A stretch of 59,425 nt of DNA, from positions 1 to 59,425 of the forward strand of contig JAJFIC010000050.1 of assembly GCA_021775315.1 (NCBI GenBank). The letters run 5' to 3'. Shown here one piece after another: positions 18,540 through 27,149 of this stretch (position 1 is its first letter; every line of letters starts with the position of its first letter). The translations under genes and the position numbers were made by a program. The stretch comes from Paracoccaceae bacterium (GTDB taxonomy: Bacteria > Pseudomonadota > Alphaproteobacteria > Rhodobacterales > Rhodobacteraceae). The notes beneath the pieces were generated by a model that was not told the DNA's origin, did no database searches, and worked only from the letters and a program-made list of their open reading frames with translations.

Positions 18540-19462
18540 CAGCGCACCTTTGGCGGAAACAGGCCCTGTGGGCGCACGGCCAGAATGACCGCCATTATGA
18601 TATAGATCAGCATTGCCGATACAGCCGGGGCCGATGTTTCAGCCGCATCTGACGGCATGAACAGCTTAAATGCGTCGTCGATATACGAGCGCCCCAAAGT
18701 ATCAATCAGGCCAATAACAAGGGCCGCAATGAACGCACCTTTCATCGACCCGATGCCGCCGACAATGATAACCACAAAGGCTGTGATGATGATGTTATTG
18801 CCCATCCCGATCGACGCCTCGCTGATCGGCGCGATCAGCATTCCGGCCAATCCCGCCAACATTGCCCCCAATGCGAAAACCAGTGCAAAAAGCGTCTGGA
18901 TGTCGATACCCAAAGCCGCAACCATGGTCCGGTTCGACGCCCCTGCCCGGATTAGCATGCCAAGACGGGTGTAATTCACCAACCAGAACAGACCGGCGGC
19001 TGTGGCCAAACCTGTAACAATGATCAGCAGTCGATAAATTGGAACAACAACGCCTTCAAAAAGATTGACCTGCCCGTCCAGCCAAACAGGCAACGGAATT
19101 GCGATCCCTGCCGGACCCCAGATAAGATGGGTCAACGTGTCAAGAACCAGGATCAGACCAAAGGTGCCAAGAACATGGTCAAGATGATCGCGCGCATAAA
19201 GCGGGCGCGCGATGAAGCGCTCGACCAGATAACCAATCACCCCGGTCAAAGGCAGCGCAACCACCACCGCCACAAGGAAATTTCCTAAAAGGAAGGTTAA
19301 CGAGGCACAGATAAACGCGCCTAGCATGTAAAGCGAGCCATGCGCCAGATTAACAAAGTCCAGAATACCGAATACCAGCGTCAGGCCAGATGCGACCAGA
19401 AACAGCAGCAAGCCAAGCTGAAGGCCGTTCAGCGTCTGGATGAACAGAAGGGCGTAATCCAC
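18539..19462 (-). CDS. ABC importer permease, LivH type
   Basis: The product has 307 residues and eight or so membrane segments. The typical LivH stretch LVFGILDFVNLAHGSLYMLGA lies in the first 55 residues, and a conserved VVIIVGGIGSMKGAF lies near residue 240. It follows the binding-protein gene after a 71-base gap that contains a strong RNA hairpin. It pairs with the LivM-type permease. Confidence 0.94.
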   Translation of the reverse strand: MDYALLFIQTLNGLQLGLLLFLVASGLTLVFGILDFVNLAHGSLYMLGAFICASLTFLLGNFLVAVVVALPLTGVIGYLVERFIARPLYARDHLDHVLGTFGLILVLDTLTHLIWGPAGIAIPLPVWLDGQVNLFEGVVVPIYRLLIIVTGLATAAGLFWLVNYTRLGMLIRAGASNRTMVAALGIDIQTLFALVFALGAMLAGLAGMLIAPISEASIGMGNNIIITAFVVIIVGGIGSMKGAFIAALVIGLIDTLGRSYIDDAFKLFMPSDAAETSAPAVSAMLIYIIMAVILAVRPQGLFPPKVR

Positions 19463-19489
19463 GTTTTAGATATCCGGATAATAAGTGTC

Positions 19490-19515
19490 GTGACCGGAGG
19501 CGAACCCCCGGTCAC
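19490..19515 (-). promoter_or_regulatory. Intercistronic hairpin between binding protein and permease genes
   Basis: GTGACCGG pairs perfectly with CCGGTCAC around a ten-base loop, 18 bases after the binding-protein stop. There is no T-tract. Such hairpins in importer operons commonly protect the upstream mRNA from 3' decay and so raise binding-protein output relative to the permeases; here that role is inferred. Confidence 0.55.
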
Positions 19516-19533
19516 TTGTCTTAAGGCTATGCC

Positions 19534-20715
19534 TTACTGCATCGCGCATTCGGATGCGTATGGGTCCTGATGGTTCTCATAGACCGTGGATACGACTTTG
19601 GTTGTCCAGTTGCCGTCTGCGTCAGCAACAACTTCACGCAGATAGAAATTCTGGATCGGCATATGGTTGTTACCATATGTGTACTTGCCCCGAACCGAGT
19701 CATAATTGGCCGACTTCATCGCAGCCCGCAAACCGTCCATGTCGTCAAGATTGCCACCAACAGCTTCGACTGCGGATTTGATCAAGAACATCGTGTCGTA
19801 AGCTTGCGCAGCGTAGAACGACGGATATGTGCCGTGTTTCGCTTTGAAATCCGCAACGAAACGCTTGTTCTGTGCGTTGTCCAGCGACGGGTCCCATTGC
19901 TGAGTGATCCGTGAACCCAGAACGGATTCAAAGTTGGCTTTCTGCAATTTAGGCAGCGACAGCCCATCAACAGTGAAAGACGTATAAAGTGGCATCACGT
20001 CTTTCAGACCAGCCTGATGGTATTGCTTGATGAACGCACCAGCAGCGGCACCGGGGTAAAACACCCAAATCGCCTCGGCACCCGAAGCTTTGGCTTTCGC
20101 CAACTCAGCCGAGAAATCAAGCTGCGCGTCAGCGCCCCATTTGGTCAGGTCTTTGCCCAGAATATCGCCTTTGAACGTCCGCTCAACACCGGCGATCATG
20201 TTCTTACCGGCGGCATAGTTAGGCGCCATCAGATAGATCGACTTGATGCCGTTTTGGTTTAGAACTTCACCCATTGCCATCGGCGTTTGGTCGTTCTGCC
20301 AAGAGGTCGAGAAAAAGTTTTCGTGGCACAGTTTGCCCGCAACCGGAGATGGACCTGCGTTGGACGAAATCAGGAACTTGCCTGCATCAAGTGCTGATTT
20401 CCGCGACGCCAACAAAACGTGGCTCCAGATAAAGCCCGCGACGAAATCGACGTCGTCCTGCTTGACCAGCTTGTCGGTGACCTGTTTGCCGGTTTCAGGC
20501 TTGAAGCCGTCATCACCGTAAATCACGTTCAAATCAAGGTCGCCCATTTTGCCGCCCATATGTTCGACAGCCAGATCGACGGCGTTTTTCATGTCATTGC
20601 CGATAATGGCAGCGCCAGTCGTCAATGTTGTGACAAAGCCTACCTTAACCTCGGCGGCAAGCGCCGGACTGGTTAGCATTGTTGCGGCGAGCGCCGCTGT
20701 TATTAGTTTTTTCAT
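19534..20715 (-). CDS. Periplasmic substrate-binding protein of a HAAT-type importer
   Basis: The product has 393 residues from the ATG at 20715, which has GGGAGAA upstream. An in-frame start at 20778 would overlap the -10 region, so it is unlikely. Residues 1-20 are a signal peptide ending in ALA-AE. The mature part has the Peripla_BP_6 layout: VKVGFVTTLTTGAAIIGNDMKNAVDLAV near the start and an IWVFYPGAAAG segment in the middle. It is the first gene of the transporter-catabolic operon and carries the upstream TGCA array. The ligand is probably an aromatic acid, as judged by the genes downstream. Confidence 0.93.
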   Translation of the reverse strand: MKKLITAALAATMLTSPALAAEVKVGFVTTLTTGAAIIGNDMKNAVDLAVEHMGGKMGDLDLNVIYGDDGFKPETGKQVTDKLVKQDDVDFVAGFIWSHVLLASRKSALDAGKFLISSNAGPSPVAGKLCHENFFSTSWQNDQTPMAMGEVLNQNGIKSIYLMAPNYAAGKNMIAGVERTFKGDILGKDLTKWGADAQLDFSAELAKAKASGAEAIWVFYPGAAAGAFIKQYHQAGLKDVMPLYTSFTVDGLSLPKLQKANFESVLGSRITQQWDPSLDNAQNKRFVADFKAKHGTYPSFYAAQAYDTMFLIKSAVEAVGGNLDDMDGLRAAMKSANYDSVRGKYTYGNNHMPIQNFYLREVVADADGNWTTKVVSTVYENHQDPYASECAMQ

Positions 20716-20777
20716 GGTTATTCTCCCGTTGGATGTTTTAACGATCCGATTTTTGAGGTTCCCTGTCAAACCTTCCA

Positions 20778-20844
20778 ATTATGCACTATTTGGCATATTT
20801 TTCGCATCCTCCCAACAAAGTTGCACTATTATGCACACCTTGCA
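20778..20844 (-). promoter_or_regulatory. Importer-operon promoter region and BoxR operator array
   Basis: Four TGCA tetramers occur at 20782, 20822, 20832 and 20841. The first overlaps a minus-strand -10 candidate, CATAAT (20778-20783), 63 bases before the start codon. The other three form a cluster 40 bases upstream with steps of 10 and 9 bases. This copies the geometry of the boxC array (40, 11, 10). The -35 element is poor, so activation or an unusual promoter is possible. TGCA-N6-TGCA lies at 20822-20835. Confidence 0.7.
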
Positions 20845-20973
20845 AGAAAAATTTGCCCCGCGTCAGCCCTCCCTACCGGCAATTGCCAGCATTGCATCCG
20901 CACAGCGATTCCTGTTCTACCCCATCATCGCTAACCGCATGAATATTTCAAGCATAAAACATTAATGGGGCAT

Positions 20974-21002
20974 TTGTCCGGATCCAACCAGAACCCGGAC
21001 AA
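20974..21002. terminator. Hairpin after the small secreted-protein gene
   Basis: TTGTCCGG and CCGGACAA form a perfect eight-pair stem, beginning six bases beyond the stop at 21008. Neither strand shows a long T-run, so it may be a weak terminator or an mRNA-end stabiliser separating this gene from the importer operon. Confidence 0.4.
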
Positions 21003-21007
21003 GTTTA

Positions 21008-21571
21008 TTAGTTGAACGGATTGCCGTCAGTATCCACGGATTGCAGGGCATCCACACATTCAATCAGCTTCAGGATCGACGCATTTGATCCGGCCAGCGA
21101 ATAGCGCTCGATCAGCCCGCCGTTTGATCCATAAAGATTAAGCGTGTTGCCACGCATCACTTCTTTGACAAATCGCAACGAGGCATCCTCGTCCGGCAGG
21201 TCCAGCCAAACAGAATTCTGGTCAAGCAATGCGTCGTTCAACGTCCATTTTCCGCGGCTGTCTATGCGGGCACTAACATCGGCAGACTCGTTGTTGAATT
21301 GCCAACTGGAATCGTAGAATTGGATTTTCACCCGGTCGTCACTGTACCCCCAGATTGAAAAACTTTTGTATTGGGTGCCAACGGCAGCACGGCAGACAAT
21401 CAAGCCGTCATCATATCCCAAGACGCTGACTTGCCATGCCTTTCGGGAATAAAGCACCTCTGAGTCAATAAGATCAGCATGGGCGGCTCCAGACATTGGG
21501 CCGGGCAGAACTGGTGAAACCAGTAGGATGGCAAGCGCCAACACAAAGTTCAGTTGTTTTCCAAAAACCAT
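21008..21571 (-). CDS. Secreted protein, single domain shared with the 1308-residue protein
   Basis: The product has 187 residues with a signal peptide of about 32 residues ending AHA-DL. I do not recognise a named family. The mature part aligns by eye with residues 45-165 of the large secreted protein at 38216-42142: an early Cys, a D/S-S-W motif, an 'R-ID' strand end, and a C-terminal 'SL-G-S/T-xx-(A/S)-L-xx-(L)-xE/DC-x-D' end. Two conserved cysteines at the ends suggest a disulfide. The gene is isolated, with a hairpin after it. Function is unknown; periplasmic location is likely. Confidence 0.75.
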   Translation of the reverse strand: MVFGKQLNFVLALAILLVSPVLPGPMSGAAHADLIDSEVLYSRKAWQVSVLGYDDGLIVCRAAVGTQYKSFSIWGYSDDRVKIQFYDSSWQFNNESADVSARIDSRGKWTLNDALLDQNSVWLDLPDEDASLRFVKEVMRGNTLNLYGSNGGLIERYSLAGSNASILKLIECVDALQSVDTDGNPFN

Positions 21572-21765
21572 TAATCGCTCCTTTCTTCAGGCTATTCTCC
21601 GCTCCGATCTCGCGGCGTTGCCAAAAGTTCCTTTTTATTCCGGACATTCATCACGAACGCCGGCACTCATACACATTTCCTGTTTCGCGGCTAGGTTTGG
21701 CAAACCGCAAATATCAAGCCTTCCTTGGTCGTCCTCCTCCGGCATTTATCAACCACTAAGGCAGA

Positions 21766-23661
21766 TCACTTCACCCATTCCCAAGGACGGGTGAAACTGC
21801 CAAGAACCGCATTCACGGCGGCATCGTCCGCGTCGCCGGTTTTGCTGACTTGCGCAACAAGGCCGCGTTTCTTGTCTTCAACAACCGATACCACCTCGGC
21901 TGCCACCCCGGCCTTAGACAAGGACTTATTGAACACACGGGTGATTGCGGATTTCCTGAGATCGGGTTTGAAAATCTTGCCAACTGCGGTTTTCGGCAAC
22001 TCGGCCATCAATTCCATATGTTTTGGAATGGCGGCCTTTTCCCCGATCCGTTCTTTCGCAAAATCCATCAGATCATCAACGGTAGCCTTGCCGCCCACAA
22101 CCAGTTCGACAAACACGGCAGGCACTTCGCCGGCATGGGCGTCAGGCTGGCCGATCGCGCCAGCAAAGGCCACGTCAGGATGTGCCGCCAATGCCTCTTC
22201 AATTGTGGCGGGGTCGATGTTGTGGCCACCGCGAATGATCAGATCCTTGGCGCGCCCGGTGATCCAAAGATAGCCATCTGCATCCAACCGCCCCAGATCA
22301 CCCGTTCTAAGATAATCATCCAGCGCAAACAGGCCGACATTCTTTTCGTCCTCGGTATATGTGCCGCCGGGGATTACACCGGGGTTAGAGACGCAAATCT
22401 CGCCAACTTCATCGACGCCCATTTCTTTGATGACCGAACCATCTGTGGCGCAATCGAGGATTTTTACCTCGGAATAGGGAAAAGGTATCCCGACCGAGCC
22501 GACCTTCTTTTCGCCGTCATAAGGGTTCACCGACACGACACAGGTCGCTTCGGTCATGCCGTAACCTTCCAGAATGGTCACGCCGGTGGCTTTTTCAAAC
22601 TTGTTGAACAGTTCAACCGGCAAAGGTGCCGAGCCGCAAAATGCGGTTTTTAGCGTCGACACGTCCGCGTCGACCGGAACCTGCATCAGGGCCGCAGCTG
22701 CCGTGGGAACGGTCACCATATAAGAGCCGCCCCAGCGTTCAATCAGTTTCCAGAAGTTCTGAAACACCCCGTCACCGCGATAACCCGCAGGCGTCGGCAT
22801 CACCACATGCGCCCCAGCGCCGATAGCAGCCATTAAGATTGGGTAGGCCGCAAACACATGGAACAACGGCAAAGGACAGATTACCACGTCGTCATGGGTC
22901 AACAGCAATTCTTCGGCACACCAGCCCTGATAGATCATGCCGGAATAACGGTGCTGCGCCACTTTTGGCATTCCGGTGGTGCCGCCCGTGTGAAAATAGG
23001 CGGCGATCCGGTCTGTGGTCGCATCCGGGAAATCAAGCGCATCTGCCCGGTGTTTGGCCAGTTCTTTGTTAAAGTCCAGAACCTTAGCGTGATGGCTGAT
23101 CGGCAGTTTTGGGCGGATAAACGGCACGATCCAGCTTTTGGGCGGGGTCAGATACCGCAGCAAATCCACCTCAAGAACGGTTTTGACGTTCGGGGCGTGG
23201 CCAATCGCCTCTTCCGCTTTTTGGGCGACATCCGTTTTCGGGAAAGATTTCAACGTCACCAGAACTTTGGCGTTGGTTTCGCGCAGGATGGCGCCAATTT
23301 GTTCGGCCTCAAGCAATGGGTTGATCGGGTTGACGATGCCTGCAACGGCACCACCCAGCAAGGTGATCGCGGTTTCGTTGGCATTCGGCAGCAAATAGGC
23401 CACAACGTCGTTTTCGCCGACCCCCATGCGCCGGAACATGTTTGCCGCCTGCGTGGTTTTACCCAGCAGATCGGCCCAGCTGAGGGTTTCCGCTTTGTCT
23501 TTGGGGCCCGAGGTTATCTGAAACGACAACGCACCCTGATCCGGATACCTTTTGGCCGCGCGCTGGACATATTGATATAATGTCGCCGAGGGTTGACGAT
23601 CGTCCCACGGCATCGCCTTTTCGATGGCGATTTTGTCGTCAAGTGTGGCCATTTTTGTCAT
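21766..23661 (-). CDS. AMP-forming acyl-CoA synthetase
   Basis: The product has 631 residues from the ATG at 23661, which has GGGGGA seven bases upstream. An in-frame start at 23736 adds 25 residues without family character. Motifs are complete: FHTGGTTGMPKVA (about 235), EGYGMTEAT (about 380), YLRTGDLGR (about 465) and the catalytic-lysine region PKTAVGKIFKPDLR (about 565). The long form and the C-terminal extension after the lysine suggest a fatty-acyl or other bulky acyl substrate rather than benzoate. The adjacent ABC exporter gene lies upstream on the same strand with a 125-base gap. A role with the aromatic locus is possible but not shown. Confidence 0.9.
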   Translation of the reverse strand: MTKMATLDDKIAIEKAMPWDDRQPSATLYQYVQRAAKRYPDQGALSFQITSGPKDKAETLSWADLLGKTTQAANMFRRMGVGENDVVAYLLPNANETAITLLGGAVAGIVNPINPLLEAEQIGAILRETNAKVLVTLKSFPKTDVAQKAEEAIGHAPNVKTVLEVDLLRYLTPPKSWIVPFIRPKLPISHHAKVLDFNKELAKHRADALDFPDATTDRIAAYFHTGGTTGMPKVAQHRYSGMIYQGWCAEELLLTHDDVVICPLPLFHVFAAYPILMAAIGAGAHVVMPTPAGYRGDGVFQNFWKLIERWGGSYMVTVPTAAAALMQVPVDADVSTLKTAFCGSAPLPVELFNKFEKATGVTILEGYGMTEATCVVSVNPYDGEKKVGSVGIPFPYSEVKILDCATDGSVIKEMGVDEVGEICVSNPGVIPGGTYTEDEKNVGLFALDDYLRTGDLGRLDADGYLWITGRAKDLIIRGGHNIDPATIEEALAAHPDVAFAGAIGQPDAHAGEVPAVFVELVVGGKATVDDLMDFAKERIGEKAAIPKHMELMAELPKTAVGKIFKPDLRKSAITRVFNKSLSKAGVAAEVVSVVEDKKRGLVAQVSKTGDADDAAVNAVLGSFTRPWEWVK

Positions 23662-23786
23662 GGCGAATCCCCCGTATGCTGTTGGCAACGATTTTCTTGT
23701 TGCAAACAAGATGCTTGGGAAAGGCCAAGGGTTCAAGTCTTTCCGACAAACAATCCCTTGGCATTCTCTGGGCGGGGTAGGTTTGC

Positions 23787-25577
23787 TTAAACTGAAAACC
23801 CTTCGGTGAACTGCAATCGGGCCAGTCTGGCATAAAGCCCACCCTCGGCCACAAGCGCATCATGCGTACCAGTGGCGACAACCTGACCACCATCAAATAC
23901 AATGATCCTGTCGGCCTTTTTCACCGTTGCCAGACGATGCGCGACGATCAAAGTCGTGCGATCCGCTGACAGCGACTCGACCGCTTTTTGCACCGCCAGT
24001 TCGCTTTCCGCATCAAGGGCCGAGGTCGCCTCGTCCAGCAACAACACCGGCGCGGCGCGCAAAATCGCGCGCGCAATCGCTATCCGCTGTTTTTGGCCAC
24101 CCGACAGCATGACGCCGCGTTCGCCGACAAAACTGTCATATCCATCCGGCAGCTCGCTTAGGAAATCATGCGCGGCGGCGGCGCGGGCGGCGTCCTCAAT
24201 TTCTGCATCACTGGCTTCCGGGCGACCAAAGCGAATGTTTTGCCGGGCGGTTTCCGCAAAAATCACCGGGTCCTGCGGCACCATTGCGATGGCGCGCCGG
24301 AATTCTTCGCGTTTCATGGACTTCAGGTCGATCCCATCCAGCGAAATAACGCCGCTTTCGGGATCAAAGAACCTGAGCATCAATTGAAAGATCGTTGATT
24401 TACCCGCACCGGACGGGCCGACCAATGCCACAGTCTCGCCGGGCTTTACCGCAAAGCTGATGCCATCAAGCGCCTTGACGCCGGGGCGCGCCGGATAACG
24501 GAAAACCACATCCTGAAAGGTGATTTCACCACGCACAGGATCGGGCACAGCGGTTGAGGCCGCCGGGTCACCGACGCTGTCCTCGGCGTTCAACAGTTCC
24601 ACCAGCCGTTCAGTCGCGCCCGCCGCACGTTGCAATTCACCCCAGATTTCAGAAAGGGCCGCGACAGACCCTGCAACCATCACGGCGTAAATGACAAATT
24701 GCACCAGCGCGCCGGTCGACATCGTATCGGCACCGACATCACGCGCACCGATCCATAACACACCGACAACGCCGGAAAAGATCAGGAAAATGACGATCAC
24801 CGTCATGAAGGCCCGGGTTAGAACCCGACGGGCGGCAACGTCAAACGATTGTTCGGTCACTGCTGAAAAACGCAGCCGGCTTTCGGCTTCATGCGTAAAG
24901 GCCTGCACGGTTTGTGCGGCCTGCAGGGTTTCCGACGCATTGCCCGAACTTTCCGCGATCTTGTCCTGGTTTTCGCGGCTTAGGGTGCGCAGACGGCGGC
25001 CCAATACCAGTATCGGCACAATCACCAGCGGCACGATCAGCAGCACCAAACCCGCCAGTTTCAAACTCGTGGCCAGCATGAAAGCAAGCCCGCCAATAAA
25101 GATCAGGACGTTGCGCAGAGCGACCGAAACCGAACTGCCGATCACCGAAAGGATCAAGGTTGTATCCGTGGTTATCCGGGACAAAACCTCGCCCGTCATA
25201 ATACGTTCAAAAAACGCCGGGCTCATGCCGATCATTTTGTCATAAACGGCCTTGCGGATATCCGCGACAACCCGTTCGCCTAAGCGCGTGACCAAATAAT
25301 ACCGCACCCCTGTGCCCAGCGCCAACAATGCGGCCACGCCCAGTGCTGCGGCAAAATACTGATCCAGCAGCTCGCCAGAACCGCTTGAGAAACCATCAAT
25401 CACACGGCGAACCGCCAATGGCAAAACAAGCGATAAGGTCGCGGTCAGGATCAGCGCAATTCCCGCAGCCACGACCAAAATCCGGTAGGGCTGCAAAAAC
25501 GGCGCCAAGCCCCGGATCGGGCCAACTGTTGCGGATTTCGCGCGATCTTGTGGATTTTCTTCAATTTGATTGGCCAT
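23787..25577 (-). CDS. ABC transporter fused permease-ATPase, MsbA/ABCB type
   Basis: The product has 596 residues from the ATG at 25577, with AGGGGGC upstream. Six transmembrane segments occupy about residues 25-310. The nucleotide-binding domain has Walker A GPSGAGKST, signature LSGGQKQRIAIARAI, Walker B VLLLDEATSALD and the switch His in IVAHRLAT. This is a half-size exporter that works as a homodimer, of the kind that moves lipids, lipopeptides or drugs outward. In-frame starts up to 25703 would add a non-conserved leader. The neighbouring genes do not identify the cargo. Confidence 0.93.
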   Translation of the reverse strand: MANQIEENPQDRAKSATVGPIRGLAPFLQPYRILVVAAGIALILTATLSLVLPLAVRRVIDGFSSGSGELLDQYFAAALGVAALLALGTGVRYYLVTRLGERVVADIRKAVYDKMIGMSPAFFERIMTGEVLSRITTDTTLILSVIGSSVSVALRNVLIFIGGLAFMLATSLKLAGLVLLIVPLVIVPILVLGRRLRTLSRENQDKIAESSGNASETLQAAQTVQAFTHEAESRLRFSAVTEQSFDVAARRVLTRAFMTVIVIFLIFSGVVGVLWIGARDVGADTMSTGALVQFVIYAVMVAGSVAALSEIWGELQRAAGATERLVELLNAEDSVGDPAASTAVPDPVRGEITFQDVVFRYPARPGVKALDGISFAVKPGETVALVGPSGAGKSTIFQLMLRFFDPESGVISLDGIDLKSMKREEFRRAIAMVPQDPVIFAETARQNIRFGRPEASDAEIEDAARAAAAHDFLSELPDGYDSFVGERGVMLSGGQKQRIAIARAILRAAPVLLLDEATSALDAESELAVQKAVESLSADRTTLIVAHRLATVKKADRIIVFDGGQVVATGTHDALVAEGGLYARLARLQFTEGFSV

Positions 25578-25736
25578 GTGCCGAATGCCCCCTGTTCTGA
25601 CCCTGCTGCAATAAGCGACGCCGCAGGCAACCTCAAGCATATGAGGTGTCGCAGCAATCACTTGGCCGCGATCCATTGACTTGACGCGCCATTTCCGCAC
25701 CAATCAACCAAAGTCACTTTTGCCAAAGGCATATCT

Positions 25737-26285
25737 ATGTTCAAGAAATTCTTTCGCCGCAGCGTGCTTTGGGCATCCGCCATCCTGCTGCTGGCAATTG
25801 CCATCACTCAGCTTCCCGGTCGATCACAAGAGGCCGCGCTGGCCTATCAAAAAGGCGAATTTGCAAAGGCTGCGAAATTCTGGCGCAAGATGGCCAAGCT
25901 TGGCAATGATGAGGCACAATATAACCTTGGCGCGCTTTATTCTGCGGGCACCGGCGTTGATGCCGATGAGGCCGAGGCTCATAAATGGTTCCTGCGCGCC
26001 GCCGAAGCAGGCAATCCCGCCGCCCAGTTTGAGGTCGGCAAAACCTATGAAACCGGAATGGGTGTCGCCCCGTCAAAATCTGTCGCCCTGTTGTGGATCA
26101 CAGAAAGCGCCGAGGCAGGCTATGTTCCGGCACAGATCGAGCTTGGGCTTAGATATTTAAACGGCGCCGGGGCTGAAAAAGATCTTGTCGCCGCGAATTT
26201 CTGGCTGTCTCGCGCCGCCGGTTCTGGTGACACGCCGCCCGTGATCATTGGGAAAACGGCGGGCGGGCCTTGCGGCGCGACCTGA
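25737..26285 (+). CDS. Sel1-repeat protein with N-terminal membrane anchor
   Basis: The product has 182 residues. A basic start followed by a hydrophobic segment (about 9-26) acts as a signal anchor or signal peptide. Three to four Sel1-like repeats follow, with the recurring pattern A-x-x-x-LG-x-x-Y-x-x-G-x-G-V and W-x-x-x-AAEAG. Such solenoids mediate protein contacts, often in the periplasm. The gene starts 160 bases from the divergent ABC exporter start and ends convergently with the isomerase gene. Partner and role are unknown. Confidence 0.85.
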   Translation: MFKKFFRRSVLWASAILLLAIAITQLPGRSQEAALAYQKGEFAKAAKFWRKMAKLGNDEAQYNLGALYSAGTGVDADEAEAHKWFLRAAEAGNPAAQFEVGKTYETGMGVAPSKSVALLWITESAEAGYVPAQIELGLRYLNGAGAEKDLVAANFWLSRAAGSGDTPPVIIGKTAGGPCGAT

Positions 26286-26302
26286 CCGTGGCTGTTTGAG
26301 TT

Positions 26303-26929
26303 CTAAAACTGCGGCCAATTCCGGGTGAATGGCTGCTGCAAAGCGCGTTCAACCAATTCAAGCCGATCCTGACCGTAAAACATTTCACCATCGACAAAGT
26401 ATGTGGGGGACCCAAAGACGGAGCGTTCAATCGCCTCTGCCGTGTTTGCTTGATATTTCGCCTTGATTTCATCACTGCGCGCCGCCGTCATCAAGGTTTC
26501 CGCAGAAAACCCAGCCTCGGTGGCGATTGCCCGCAATGTGTCCTCATCAGCAAGGTCCGCGTGGTTTTGCCAGTGCCCGGACATCACGGCCAGCGCCAGA
26601 TCAGCGACATTTTCCCTAGCCTCAGAGGCGGCAATCAGCATGCAATTGGCCAGCGTCGTATCGTTGGAATGGTTTGCCGGAATACCCATGCGCATCTCAA
26701 CGCCGCGATATTCGGCCCAACGCTCAATCTCGCGGCCAAAATAATAATTACGGTGGGCTTTGCTGCGGTTGGCGAACCCGTCCGGATGCGCCTTGGCAAC
26801 AACCGCGTTCAAATGCATTGGCTTGTGAACAACCTGCCGCCCGGCGGTGGCAGCGATTTCTGTTAACCGCGCGGCCCCGATATAGGCGAACACAGAATGG
26901 GCAGAATAATAGTATTCAATTACGGACAT
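26303..26929 (-). CDS. 2-hydroxychromene-2-carboxylate isomerase family protein (DsbA fold)
   Basis: The product has 208 residues from the ATG at 26929; a TTG 12 bases upstream is less likely. The start IEYYYSAHSVFAYIG matches the kappa-class GST / HCCA isomerase group, where a Ser replaces the DsbA cysteine motif and binds glutathione. The C-terminal FGSPTYFVDGEMFYGQDRL is also typical. In naphthalene catabolism the enzyme isomerises a hydroxychromene carboxylate. Many relatives have unknown substrates, and no naphthalene genes are present here, so a general glutathione-dependent isomerase or thiol role is equally possible. Confidence 0.9.
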   Translation of the reverse strand: MSVIEYYYSAHSVFAYIGAARLTEIAATAGRQVVHKPMHLNAVVAKAHPDGFANRSKAHRNYYFGREIERWAEYRGVEMRMGIPANHSNDTTLANCMLIAASEARENVADLALAVMSGHWQNHADLADEDTLRAIATEAGFSAETLMTAARSDEIKAKYQANTAEAIERSVFGSPTYFVDGEMFYGQDRLELVERALQQPFTRNWPQF

Positions 26930-26992
26930 GTCTGTTCCCAATCTCAGTTTTGCCGGGTGGTGAAAGCGGCGGAAAAGCAGTCAAAGAATGGT

Positions 26993-27066
26993 TGGAGCGG
27001 GTAGCGGGAATCGAACCCGCGCCTTAAGTTTGGAAAACTCGTATGATACCATTTCACCATACCCGC
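26993..27066 (-). tRNA. tRNA-Gly(TCC)
   Basis: The 74-base minus-strand sequence folds as a full cloverleaf: acceptor GCGGGTA/TACCCGC, a D-arm, anticodon loop TTTCCAA with anticodon TCC, four-base variable loop, and T-arm GCGGG-TTCGATT-CCCGC. The 3' CCA is encoded. The anticodon stem has a mismatch at its base (position 27 C with 43 A) and a G-T pair next to it. Confidence 0.95.
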
Positions 27067-27079
27067 TTGAAGTTTCAAT

Positions 27080-27108
27080 GTCCTAGTTCAGTCGCCTAAA
27101 GAGGTCAA
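27080..27108 (-). promoter_or_regulatory. Putative tRNA-Gly promoter
   Basis: On the minus strand TTGACC (27103-27108) and TAGGAC (27080-27085) are separated by 17 bases, and the mature tRNA begins 14 bases past the -10. The -35 is good and the -10 is weak. Confidence 0.45.
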
Positions 27109-27149
27109 CAGTTTCATTGCGGGCGGAATGTCGGGTTAAAAACAAAGGC

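Noticed and set aside
20549-20965. Plus-strand frame antisense to the binding-protein gene.
   Set aside because: Composition is that of a shadow frame and it crosses the importer promoter and TGCA array.
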